Below, piece after piece: positions 7,448 to 14,844 of a stretch of 64,000 nucleotides of DNA. The stretch comes from Chloroflexota bacterium (GTDB lineage Bacteria; Chloroflexota; Dehalococcoidia; JACQUA01), in assembly GCA_016210565.1 (NCBI GenBank), contig JACQUA010000334.1, positions 1 to 64,000 on the forward strand. Reading direction: 5' to 3'. How positions within the stretch are numbered: the first letter of the stretch is position 1; each line of letters starts with the position of its first letter. Under the pieces are notes generated by a model. That model was given only the letters and a program-made list of their open reading frames with translations. It made no database searches and was not told where the DNA came from. A program made the translations under genes and the position numbers.

Positions 7448-8371
7448 GTGCATCTATCTGAAGGTATCCTGCCGGCGGGCTGGGCGGCGGCGCACTATGC
7501 GGCGGCCACACCCTTCGTCCTCATGGGGGCCCACAAGATAAAGGCGTTGACGGCAAAACAACCGGCCGTCAAGCCGTTGATGGGATTGCTGGGGGCGGCC
7601 GTCTTCGTCATCTCCGCCCTGCCCATCCCGGTACCCATAAGCGGCACCTGCGCCCACCCCACCGGAGTGGGACTGGCCGCGCTCTTTCTCGGCCCTTTGC
7701 CGGCGGCCGCCATCACCCTGGTGGTGCTCCTGATCCAGTCGCTGTTCATGGCCCACGGCGGCCTGAGCACCCTGGGCGCCAACACCCTGAACATGGGAGT
7801 CATCGGGGCCGCCACGGGCTACACCGCCTTTCTGCTGTGCCGGTGGACGAAATTGCCCCTGGCGGCGGCGGCCTTTGCCGCCGGCTTTTTCGCCGACCTC
7901 AGCACCTATGCGGGCACGGCTACGTCAATGGCCCTGGCCCTTCACGGCGACAGCCCCATAGGCGCGGTGTGGGCTACCATAGCCCTGGCTTTCGCTCCCA
8001 CGCAGATACCCCTGGCCCTGCTGGAAGGCATTATCACCGCCGGCGTTTTCACTTTCATCCAGGAGCGCCGCCCGGACATCCTGGCCGCTCTCGATCTTAC
8101 CACCCGGAAATCTTTACCCGCACGCTGGTGGGCCTTCGCCGGAGCCGCGTTTCTGGCTGTCCTCGTTGCCGCGTCAGTGTTCAGGCCCGGCTCCTGGGAA
8201 GGGGTGGATGTGGCAGTGGTGGGGAAATACGCCGGAGAGCTGGGCGCCACCGTAAAACAGCCGTTTCTCAACATACAGGGGGACCTCCTGCTTTTCATTT
8301 TCACCCTGGCGGGCCTGGCCGGCGGCTTCATCATGGGATACGTCTGGCGTAGTTTTCCCAGGAAGGGCTGA
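7448..8371 (+). CDS. cbiM: CbiM with a CbiN-like C-terminal part: substrate-binding component of the cobalt ECF importer
   Basis: A 307-residue polytopic membrane protein. The N-terminus MHLSEGILP is diagnostic: in CbiM/NikM the residue-2 His and the N-terminal amine help coordinate the metal. The CbiM core runs to about residue 215, with HPTGVGLAALFLGPLPAAA and a conserved HGGLSTLGANTLNMG loop. The C-terminal 90 residues contain a membrane span, WWAFAGAAFLAVLVAA, an extracytoplasmic loop and a last span, DLLLFIFTLAGLAGG, arranged like CbiN (PDGLE-type) domains. The protein therefore looks like a CbiMN fusion, and no separate cbiN is present. The GTG start is supported by GGAAGGAG 9 bases upstream. 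Confidence 0.88.
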   Translation: MHLSEGILPAGWAAAHYAAATPFVLMGAHKIKALTAKQPAVKPLMGLLGAAVFVISALPIPVPISGTCAHPTGVGLAALFLGPLPAAAITLVVLLIQSLFMAHGGLSTLGANTLNMGVIGAATGYTAFLLCRWTKLPLAAAAFAAGFFADLSTYAGTATSMALALHGDSPIGAVWATIALAFAPTQIPLALLEGIITAGVFTFIQERRPDILAALDLTTRKSLPARWWAFAGAAFLAVLVAASVFRPGSWEGVDVAVVGKYAGELGATVKQPFLNIQGDLLLFIFTLAGLAGGFIMGYVWRSFPRKG

Positions 8372-8380
8372 TGCACACCT

Positions 8381-8590
8381 GTCATTCTGAGCGAAGCGAA
8401 GAATCTTTTCCGTCCTGTCATTCTGAGCGAAGCGAAGAATCTTTTCCGTCCTGTCATTCTGAGCGAGGCGAAGAATCTTTTCCGTCCTGTCATTCTGAGC
8501 GAAGACGAGCGTAAGCGAGTCGGAGTCGAAGAATCTCTCTCTGGAACGGGCGCGGAAAGACCCTTCGACTTCGCTCAGGGTGACAGCCTA
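8381..8590. repeat. Tandem 36-base repeats within the cobalamin operon
   Basis: Four tandem copies start at 8381, 8417, 8453 and 8489, each opening with GTCATTCTGAGCGAAG and spaced exactly 36 bases. The last is degenerate and is followed by an inverted copy, CTTCGCTCAGGGTGACAG, at 8569-8586. The copies touch directly with no spacers, so this is not a CRISPR array. The transcript of the inverted ends could fold into a hairpin between cbiM and cbiQ. The family also occurs at 30-145 and, interrupted, at 52963-53071. Confidence 0.85.
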
Positions 8591-8595
8591 TTTTC

Positions 8596-9417
8596 GTGGC
8601 AGGTTATCTGGATACATTCTCTCGAGACTGGAGCCACCCCTTGAAACACTGCGATTGCGTTGATGTCTCCGGTCTAAACACTGGTTCCAGCTTTCTCTGC
8701 CGGGTGGAAGTCAGGGCAAAGATGATAGCCGTTTTCGTAACCCTGGCCATCATTCTCACCTCGCCGTACCTCGTGACCTCGTTGCTCCTGGCCGCGGCGG
8801 CGCTGGCCATTCTGCTCAAGATCGGACTGAAAGGCCGGCAACTGTGGCAGCGCCTCCTGGTCCCCGCATATATGACCGCGCTGGTCATAGTCACGCAGAC
8901 GTTCTGGACGGGGTCCAGCATAATCTTCTCGGTGGGACCCTTTGCAGCCAGATGGGAGGGCCTCGCCCAGGGACTCCTCATCGCCAGCCGGGTCGCCGCC
9001 GGGAATCTGGTGATACTGGCGCTGGCCGCTACAACCAGCCCGATGGGGCTCCTGTCCGCCGCGCGCTGGCTGCGTTTGCCCGACGTCCTGGTAGAGCTCG
9101 CCGCCCTCATTTACCGCTACATGTTCCTCCTTCTGGAGGAGGCCCGGACACTGAGACAGGCCCAGCAACTACGCCTGGGCTATCACAACTGGAAGAAGGC
9201 TTTGAATTCCACCAGCACGCTTTTTGCCCTGGTCCTGGTCCGGACGTACGACCGGGCCAGCCGGGTCTACGAGGCTATGGCCGTGCGGGGGTATACCGGC
9301 GACATGCCCGCGCCGGAAAAAGGCCGGGGGAAGGGGTATATTTCCCAGGCTGTAGCGCTCAGTGTCCTGCCGGGACTTTGCTGGCTGGGAGGGTATTTGA
9401 GAATATGGCCCTTTTAG
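8596..9417 (+). CDS. cbiQ: CbiQ, transmembrane coupling subunit of the cobalt ECF importer
   Basis: A 273-residue membrane protein with hydrophobic segments near 44-63, 64-82, 92-115 and 133-152 and a last one at the C-terminus. The cytoplasmic coupling helices carry the ECF-T motifs: EARTLRQAQQLRLG and RASRVYEAMAVRGYTG, the Ala-x-x-x-Arg-Gly pattern that contacts the ATPase. It links CbiM to CbiO. The chosen GTG start lies just after the repeat array and has no clear ribosome site, so the first 30 residues are uncertain; the conserved part starts at RVEVRAKM. The gene overlaps the cbiO start by 13 bases. Confidence 0.86.
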   Translation: MAGYLDTFSRDWSHPLKHCDCVDVSGLNTGSSFLCRVEVRAKMIAVFVTLAIILTSPYLVTSLLLAAAALAILLKIGLKGRQLWQRLLVPAYMTALVIVTQTFWTGSSIIFSVGPFAARWEGLAQGLLIASRVAAGNLVILALAATTSPMGLLSAARWLRLPDVLVELAALIYRYMFLLLEEARTLRQAQQLRLGYHNWKKALNSTSTLFALVLVRTYDRASRVYEAMAVRGYTGDMPAPEKGRGKGYISQAVALSVLPGLCWLGGYLRIWPF

Positions 9418-10592
9418 AAGCCCGCGGTATCTCCGTTAGTTTTATCAGCGGCAGGAATGTCCTCGAGGCTATCAGCCTGACCATCGAAGCCGGGGAATTC
9501 GCCTTCCTCCTGGGACCCAACGGCTCGGGAAAGACCACACTGCTACGGACCTTCGCCGGCCTGCTCAAACCGAACCAGGGCAAAGTACTCCTGGCAGGCC
9601 GGGAAATCAGCCAGTGGAAACCAGCAGACTTATATGCGAAAATCGGCTTCGTGTTTCAGGACCCCAACGACCAGCTTTTTGCCAGCACGGTAGCCCAGGA
9701 CGTAGCCTTCGGCCCGCAAAACCTGGGCCTTCCTGCCCTGGAAATAGAAAACAGGCTGACCGCCGCCTTACGCGAAGTGGACATGTTGGATCATAAAGAC
9801 CGCGCCATTCAGACCCTGAGCTTCGGCCAGAAACGCCGGGTGGCCCTGGCCGGGGTCCTGGCGATGCAGCCTGAAATCATCTTTCTGGATGAGCCGACCT
9901 CCGGCCTGGACCCCCGCACCGCCATTAGGATTATGCATCTGTTTCTGGGGCTTGCCCGCCGCAGGGGAGTCACCCTGCTGATGGCTACCCACGACGTGGA
10001 CCTGGCCTCGCTCTACGCCACGAACATCTACGTCCTGGACAGGGGGCAAATTGTCACCTCGGGCGCCCCGCCTTCGGTTTTTTCAGAGCTGGATGTGCTA
10101 CGGGATTCAGATTTGAGACTGCCAGTGCTGGTCCACGCCTCCCGGATCGGGGCGCTTAACAGCCAGGCGATGGAGACCCCTTTGACACTGGAGGGGTTGC
10201 CTGCGGGCAGCAACGGGATCCATCTAACACGCGGAGACGGACCTTCCGATATCTTCGTTTGGGCAGCCGCCTCCAGTGCCGCCGCCTCGCTCCTTTTTCA
10301 CGACGAAAAGATAGAGAAGGTCGAGCTTCGCACGCCCGCCGGTGACATCTTCGCTATCCGGGTCGATGCTCTTGCCAGGGAAAACGGCGTCGCCCGGGCC
10401 GAGGTCGCGGGGAATGATTCGACGCCGGCTTTCAGGGTAGTAGCGTCGGCCACCAACACGGGCCGGCTGGAAATCCAGCGGGAAGGTGCCAATACCGGGG
10501 ATTCCCTCGTCCACCAGGCAATAAGCGACGCCGTGGCCGGACTGGCCCCCGAGGGCGTGGGACTGCGAATCATGCTGGGGCGGGGAAATTGA
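9405..10592 (+). CDS. cbiO: CbiO, ATPase of the cobalt ECF importer, with a CbiD-like C-terminal domain
   Basis: A 395-residue ABC ATPase. Walker A is GPNGSGKTT (about residue 36), the Q-loop region is VFQDPNDQLFASTV, the signature is LSFGQKRR in place of LSGGQ, Walker B is IIFLDEPTSGLD, and the H-loop is MATHDVD. The usual CbiO ends near residue 240-280. About 135 extra residues follow; the part WAAASSAAASLL ... KVELRTPAGDIFAIRV ... GVARAEVAGNDSTPAF parallels the N-terminal segment of CbiD (CAAAAVQAAAIAL ... VTIMLPAGFLATFKL ... ATASVIKDAGDDPDI) encoded just downstream. This looks like a degenerate CbiD N-domain fused to the ATPase. ATG 9405 overlaps cbiQ; a longer upstream reading frame is only a shadow of cbiQ. 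Confidence 0.88.
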   Translation: MALLEARGISVSFISGRNVLEAISLTIEAGEFAFLLGPNGSGKTTLLRTFAGLLKPNQGKVLLAGREISQWKPADLYAKIGFVFQDPNDQLFASTVAQDVAFGPQNLGLPALEIENRLTAALREVDMLDHKDRAIQTLSFGQKRRVALAGVLAMQPEIIFLDEPTSGLDPRTAIRIMHLFLGLARRRGVTLLMATHDVDLASLYATNIYVLDRGQIVTSGAPPSVFSELDVLRDSDLRLPVLVHASRIGALNSQAMETPLTLEGLPAGSNGIHLTRGDGPSDIFVWAAASSAAASLLFHDEKIEKVELRTPAGDIFAIRVDALARENGVARAEVAGNDSTPAFRVVASATNTGRLEIQREGANTGDSLVHQAISDAVAGLAPEGVGLRIMLGRGN

Positions 10593-10792
10593 ATCCTTCA
10601 GATAGTGCTTGCATGATTGGGGTCCATGCGAAGGCGATGACAGACCAGGGTCGCTTCATAAGCCGTGAACGGTATGTCTTCCCGCAAAGTGTCGGCGCAT
10701 CCGCTACACGAATTCCTTTGTGCCCTTCGTGCCTTTGTGTGAGACAATCCACTATCCTTTAGTGCGCGTGCGGTTAAATATGGAACTGCGGC
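10593..10792. other. Spacer between cbiO and cbiD
   Basis: No gene seen. Around 10718-10743 it contains TTTGTGCCCTTCGTGCCTTT followed by GTGTGAGAC, one arm of the CACAAAG-type repeat found as inverted pairs at 16031-16096, 43889-44002 and 53168-53269. No strong terminator or promoter is visible, so the operon may read through. Confidence 0.5.
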
Positions 10793-11887
10793 ATGGCCAT
10801 TCATAGTAAAAGAACCGGACTGAGAACCGGCTACACCACGGGCGCCTGCGCCGCGGCTGCGGTGCAGGCGGCGGCCATCGCCCTCGAAACCGGCGCTGCC
10901 CCGGACCAGGTAACCATCATGCTGCCCGCCGGTTTCCTCGCCACCTTCAAACTGGCCAGTTGCGATCTGTCTGCCGAGGCCGCCACCGCTTCGGTCATCA
11001 AAGACGCCGGAGACGACCCGGACATCACCCACGGCGCCGAGATAATCGCCCGCGTGGAAAGCTTTGCAAGGGGACCCCTTGCCAAGGTGGTGATTGAGGG
11101 AGGGGAAGGGGTGGGGCGGGTGACCCGGCCGGGCCTCGGCCTGGCCGTCGGGGGACCGGCCATCAACCCCATCCCGACACAGATGATACTGGAAGCGGCG
11201 TCCCCGACCGCTGGAAGGCTCAAGATCGGTCTGAAGGTGACTATCTCGGTCCCGAACGGGGAGAAACTGGCGCGGCGGACCCTGAACCCGCGGCTGGGCA
11301 TTGCCGGCGGCATTTCCATCCTGGGGACGACCGGCCTGGTCATTCCTTTCTCCACCGACGCCTACCAGGCCACCATCAAGCTCGCCCTGGATATCGCCGT
11401 CACCACCGGCTGCCGGGAAATCGCCCTGTGCACCGGCGCCCGTAGCGAGAAGTTCGCGCGGCGGGTCTTGGATCTGCCTATCGAAGCCTTCATCCAGATG
11501 GGCGATTTCGCCGGCTTTTCGCTCGAAGAATGCGTGCGCCATGCGATCAGCCAGGTCTATCTTTGCGGGTTTATCGGCAAGCTATCCAAAATCGCGTCCG
11601 GCAACTTTTCCACCCACGTCAGCCGGGGCCAGCTCAGCCCGGACTTTTTGCCTTCCCTGGCGCGGACGGCCGGGGTGGCCTCCCCCGGCATGGAGACCCT
11701 GCGCCAGGCCAACACCGCCCGCCATTTCCTGGAAATGGTTACCGCTAGCGACAGTGCGAACGTCGCCGGCCTTGTTTGCCGGTCGGCGCAGGAGAAATCC
11801 GAAGACCTCGTCGCAAAGAAACTCCGGGTGGACTGCCTGCTTTTCGACTTCGAAGGGCAGCTTCTGGCACGGACCGACCTTCCGTAG
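10793..11887 (+). CDS. cbiD: CbiD, cobalt-precorrin-5B C1-methyltransferase
   Basis: A 364-residue enzyme of the oxygen-independent cobalamin pathway that methylates C1 of cobalt-precorrin-5B with S-adenosylmethionine. Family landmarks are complete: LRTGYTTGACAAAA at residues 10-23, VIKDAGDDPDITHG at about 67-80, GGEGVGRVTRPGL, AINPIPTQMI, and ALCTGARSEKFARR. Length is normal. It lies 200 bases after cbiO and just before cbiET. Its stop codon lies inside the inverted repeat GTAGGGGCGGA/TCCGCCCCTAC at 11884-11913. Confidence 0.93.
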   Translation: MAIHSKRTGLRTGYTTGACAAAAVQAAAIALETGAAPDQVTIMLPAGFLATFKLASCDLSAEAATASVIKDAGDDPDITHGAEIIARVESFARGPLAKVVIEGGEGVGRVTRPGLGLAVGGPAINPIPTQMILEAASPTAGRLKIGLKVTISVPNGEKLARRTLNPRLGIAGGISILGTTGLVIPFSTDAYQATIKLALDIAVTTGCREIALCTGARSEKFARRVLDLPIEAFIQMGDFAGFSLEECVRHAISQVYLCGFIGKLSKIASGNFSTHVSRGQLSPDFLPSLARTAGVASPGMETLRQANTARHFLEMVTASDSANVAGLVCRSAQEKSEDLVAKKLRVDCLLFDFEGQLLARTDLP

Positions 11888-11913
11888 GGGCGGACCCGTG
11901 TGTCCGCCCCTAC
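11884..11913. repeat. Palindromic repeat spanning the cbiD stop codon
   Basis: GTAGGGGCGGA (11884-11894) is perfectly complementary to TCCGCCCCTAC (11903-11913) with an 8-base loop. Related GTAGGGGC units lie at about 1633, 3631 and 37777. It could protect the cbiD mRNA end or act as a weak internal hairpin. Confidence 0.75.
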
Positions 11914-11926
11914 GGCTATAGCCAAA

Positions 11927-13189
11927 ATGGACAACAACAAGCTTTACGTCATCGGAATGCTGGACAGCGGCCAGGAGAGCCTGACGCCCGGCAGCCTGGC
12001 TTTGATAAATCAGGCCGCGGTGCTGATCGGCAGCCGGCGCCTTCTCTCCTTCTTCCCTCGCACTGCCGCAAAGAAGCACGTCCTGAAAAGCAACCTGGCC
12101 GGAACCCTCGACCTGATCAAAGAACATCTCGGCAAGGAACCGGTGGTCTTACTGGCTTCCGGCGACCCCAATTTTTTCGGCATCGGCCGCTACCTGGTGG
12201 AAAAACTGGGGCCTGAGCGGCTGGAAATAATACCCAACTTGACCTCCCTCCAACTTGTCTTCGCCCGCCTCAAGCAGCCGTGGGACGACGCGGTCCTGCT
12301 GAGCGCCCACGCCCGCCCGATCGAAGCCATCCTGACGGCGGCAAGAAGGAGCCGGAAGATCGGCATCCTGACAGACGATGTCAACACCCCCGCGGCTATT
12401 GCCACAGCGCTGCTTGGAGCGGGCATCGACCATTTTGACGCTTTTGTCGCACACAACCTGGGGGGTGAAGAGGAGGACTTCTTTTCGGCAAGCCTGGAGG
12501 AACTTTCCCGCCTCGACATTCCTTCGCCCAACGTGGTGCTCCTGCTGGCCGGTGGTCCGCCGGCGCCGGACGATCCCTCCCTGCCGGTGCTGGGGCTTCC
12601 CGAAGAGGCCTTCGACCGGCGCCGCCCCGGCCTGATAACCAAGATGGAGGTCCGCGCCATCGTCCTGGCCAAAATGGCCCTGTCGCCCGCCAGCGCGGTC
12701 TGGGATATCGGCGCCGGTTCCGGTTCGGTGGCCGTCGAAGCGGCCCGGCTGTGCCCGGACGGCCGCGTCTGCGCCATCGAGAAAGAAGCAGCCACGGCCC
12801 GTCTGATAAAGCAGAACTACCGGAAGTTCGGGGTGGCCAACCTGACCGTTATCGAAGGAGAGGCTCCCGAAGTCCTGGCGACACTGGAAGAACCCGACGC
12901 TATTTTCGTCGGCGGGAGCGGGGGCAGGCTGGAGGAAATCCTCAAGACCTGCGCCGGCAAACTGAAGCCCGGCGGCCGGCTGGTTGCCAACGTGACCACG
13001 CTGGAAAACCTCCACAGCGCCCAGACCCTCTTGAAACAGGCCGGACTGGCGACCGAGGTAACGCTGGTGAGCATATTCCGCAGCCAGGACGCAGGGTCCT
13101 TGACCCGCCTGGAGCCCCTTAACCCGGTCTTCATCGTATCGGCCAGAAAACCAGTAACCACTGGCCTCCGTGCCTGTGAGAGCCAGTAA
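11927..13189 (+). CDS. cbiET: CbiE-CbiT fusion: cobalt-precorrin-7 C5-methyltransferase and cobalt-precorrin-6B C15-methyltransferase (decarboxylating)
   Basis: A 420-residue bifunctional enzyme, the equivalent of CobL. Residues about 5-200 are CbiE, a tetrapyrrole methylase fold with LASGDPNFFGIGRYLVEKLG. Residues about 230-400 are CbiT, a class I SAM methyltransferase with the binding loop WDIGAGSGSVAVEAARL and the decarboxylase-associated FVGGSGGRLEEIL. I chose ATG 11927 because an upstream GTG (11900) lies inside the palindromic repeat. The last residues (VTTGLRACESQ) are encoded by a dispersed GCCTCCGTGCCTGTGAG repeat, so the native C-terminus was changed or extended. Both activities are needed for ring modification in the same operon. 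Confidence 0.92.
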   Translation: MDNNKLYVIGMLDSGQESLTPGSLALINQAAVLIGSRRLLSFFPRTAAKKHVLKSNLAGTLDLIKEHLGKEPVVLLASGDPNFFGIGRYLVEKLGPERLEIIPNLTSLQLVFARLKQPWDDAVLLSAHARPIEAILTAARRSRKIGILTDDVNTPAAIATALLGAGIDHFDAFVAHNLGGEEEDFFSASLEELSRLDIPSPNVVLLLAGGPPAPDDPSLPVLGLPEEAFDRRRPGLITKMEVRAIVLAKMALSPASAVWDIGAGSGSVAVEAARLCPDGRVCAIEKEAATARLIKQNYRKFGVANLTVIEGEAPEVLATLEEPDAIFVGGSGGRLEEILKTCAGKLKPGGRLVANVTTLENLHSAQTLLKQAGLATEVTLVSIFRSQDAGSLTRLEPLNPVFIVSARKPVTTGLRACESQ

Positions 13190-13294
13190 CAGACCTGTGC
13201 AGGACTACGAATGACCACCCCGAATGCCGCCCGGAAAAGGAACCCGGGCCTCGGCCTTCCTCGCACGCGACAGGCACGGAGGCCTATCGTACCA
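13157..13294. repeat. Inverted pair of CCGTGCCTGTG repeats across the cbiET-cbiL junction
   Basis: One copy (13157-13180) forms the end of cbiET and the opposite copy (13268-13294, GCGACAGGCACGGAGGCC) forms codons near the start of cbiL. They point towards each other and could pair in the transcript. Confidence 0.6.
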
Positions 13295-13996
13295 GGTCGC
13301 TTCTTCGGCATCGGCCTCGGGCCCGGCGACCCCGAGCTGCTGACCATCAGGGCACAGCGCCTCTTGAGACAGTGCGACGTCGTCTGCGTCCCAAAAGGCA
13401 GTGAGAATACTGAAGGCCTGGCCCTTTCTGTGCTGAAGAAGCTCAAAACGCCGACGCCCCCGGAAGTCATCACCATGACTTTTCCGATGACCACCGACGC
13501 CGGACGCCTGGCCGCGGCCTGGGCGGAGTCGGCCGCCATCATCGTGCGGAAACTGAAAGAAGGGAAGGACGTGGCCTTTGTCACCGAGGGGGACCCCTCG
13601 CTGTACAGCACTTTCATCTATGTCTACCAATCCGTCAAGGCGCTCTATCCTGAGGCCGGCATCGAAATAGTCCCCGGCGTGTCCTCCATCACCGCGGCCG
13701 CCGCCCGGTCATTGACCCCCCTGGCTGCCGGTAACGAACGGCTGGCCATCATGCCAGCCACCGGCAACATACAACCTCTGGAAAGCGCCCTGGATAACTT
13801 CGATGCCGCGGTTTTCCTGAAGGTCAACCGCAACCTGGATAAGCTCCTCGACCTGATCGAGAAGAAGGGGCTCCTGACCAAGGCCGTCCTGGTGACCCGC
13901 TGTCATCTTCCCGGAGAGCAGGTCCACCGGGATGTCGGCAAACTCCGCGGGACAAAGATAGACTATTTCTCCCTGCTCATTGTGAGGAAGAATTGA
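13211..13996 (+). CDS. cbiL: CbiL, cobalt-factor II / precorrin-2 C20-methyltransferase
   Basis: A 261-residue tetrapyrrole methylase that adds the C20 methyl with S-adenosylmethionine. The N-terminal loop is FFGIGLGPGDPELLT (about residue 36), and later landmarks are VAFVTEGDPSLYSTF and EIVPGVSSITAAAA, the standard SAM-binding regions of this fold. The first 34 residues are unusual: the family normally begins almost at the GxGPGD strand. Here the extra part includes PRTRQARRPIV, the translation of a dispersed repeat. The true start could be a later codon lost or masked by the insertion. Its TGA overlaps the cbiF start by four bases. Confidence 0.92.
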   Translation: MTTPNAARKRNPGLGLPRTRQARRPIVPGRFFGIGLGPGDPELLTIRAQRLLRQCDVVCVPKGSENTEGLALSVLKKLKTPTPPEVITMTFPMTTDAGRLAAAWAESAAIIVRKLKEGKDVAFVTEGDPSLYSTFIYVYQSVKALYPEAGIEIVPGVSSITAAAARSLTPLAAGNERLAIMPATGNIQPLESALDNFDAAVFLKVNRNLDKLLDLIEKKGLLTKAVLVTRCHLPGEQVHRDVGKLRGTKIDYFSLLIVRKN

Positions 13997-14844
13997 AGAC
14001 ACAGGTCTATTTCATTGGCGCCGGCCCGGGCGACCGGGAACTGATCACCGTCAAAGGCAAAAGGGTCCTGGCCAGGGCCGACGTCATCATCTACGCCGAT
14101 TCTCTGGTCAATCCCGCCCTCCTCCGCTGGGCCAAAAAAGGCGCCGAGGTCCATGGCAGCGCCGGCATGACCCTGGAGGAAGTCCGGCAGTTAATCCTGC
14201 AAAGCGTAAAGGCCGGCAGAGTGGTGGCCCGCGTCCACAGCGGCGACCCATCCCTTTACGGGGCGCTGCTGGAACAGATCGTTTTCCTACGGGAGCATGG
14301 CATAGAGTATGCGGTCATCCCCGGCGTCAGCTCCGTTTTCGCCGCCGCCGCGGCTCTCAGAACGGAGTTGACCGCCCCGGGGATATCGCAGACCGTTATC
14401 ATCAGCCGGCTGGCCGGACGCACCCCGGTCCCCGAGGACCTGCGTTCCCTGGCAGCCCACCACGCCACGCTGGTGCTTTTCCTCAGCGTGGCTTCCATCG
14501 GCAAGGTTGTCGCCGAACTCCAGGCCGCCGGCTACCCGGCAGACACCCCCGTGGCCGTGGTATACCGCGTTAGCTGGAAAGACGAAAAGATGGTCCGCTC
14601 CACCCTTCAGGATGTCGCCGCAGCAGTCAACGAGTCAGGGATCAATAAGCAGGCGCTTATCATGGTGGGCAAGGTCTTTTCGCCGGACCTGAAGTCCTCC
14701 GACTTCGCTGCATCGAGATTGTATGATTCCACGTTCAGCCACGGCCACCGCCGGGCCACCGTCCAACCCGTCATGCCCGCGAGGGCCTTCATTCCCGCGA
14801 AGGCCGGAATCCACAGGAAGCGGGGGAAAAACGATGCCTGGTAA
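13993..14844 (+). CDS. cbiF: CbiF, cobalt-precorrin-4 C11-methyltransferase
   Basis: A 283-residue tetrapyrrole methylase starting at TTG, overlapping the cbiL stop in TTGA and therefore translationally coupled. Motifs are YFIGAGPGDRELIT at residues 6-19, VHSGDPSLYGALLEQ, and VIPGVSSVFAAAA, all as in CbiF/CobM. The enzyme methylates C11 of cobalt-precorrin-4. Normal CbiF proteins are about 250 residues. The last 25-30 residues here are a translated dispersed repeat of the CCCGCGAAGGCCGGAATCC kind (FIPAKAGIHRK), so the native end lies near residue 255. It overlaps cbiG by 11 bases. Confidence 0.93.
   Translation: MKTQVYFIGAGPGDRELITVKGKRVLARADVIIYADSLVNPALLRWAKKGAEVHGSAGMTLEEVRQLILQSVKAGRVVARVHSGDPSLYGALLEQIVFLREHGIEYAVIPGVSSVFAAAAALRTELTAPGISQTVIISRLAGRTPVPEDLRSLAAHHATLVLFLSVASIGKVVAELQAAGYPADTPVAVVYRVSWKDEKMVRSTLQDVAAAVNESGINKQALIMVGKVFSPDLKSSDFAASRLYDSTFSHGHRRATVQPVMPARAFIPAKAGIHRKRGKNDAW

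Noticed and set aside
8381-8524. CRISPR array
   Set aside because: Repeats are spaced 36 bases apart, but nearly the whole 36 bases are repeated with no unique spacers, and no cas genes are near. It is a tandem dispersed repeat.
8844-9404. Extended start for the CbiO protein
   Set aside because: The upstream part of the frame translates cbiQ in the wrong frame and has no family resemblance; ATG 9405 gives a normal ABC ATPase start.
11900-11926. GTG start for cbiET
   Set aside because: It falls inside the palindromic GTAGGGGC repeat; ATG 11927 lies immediately before the conserved first strand.
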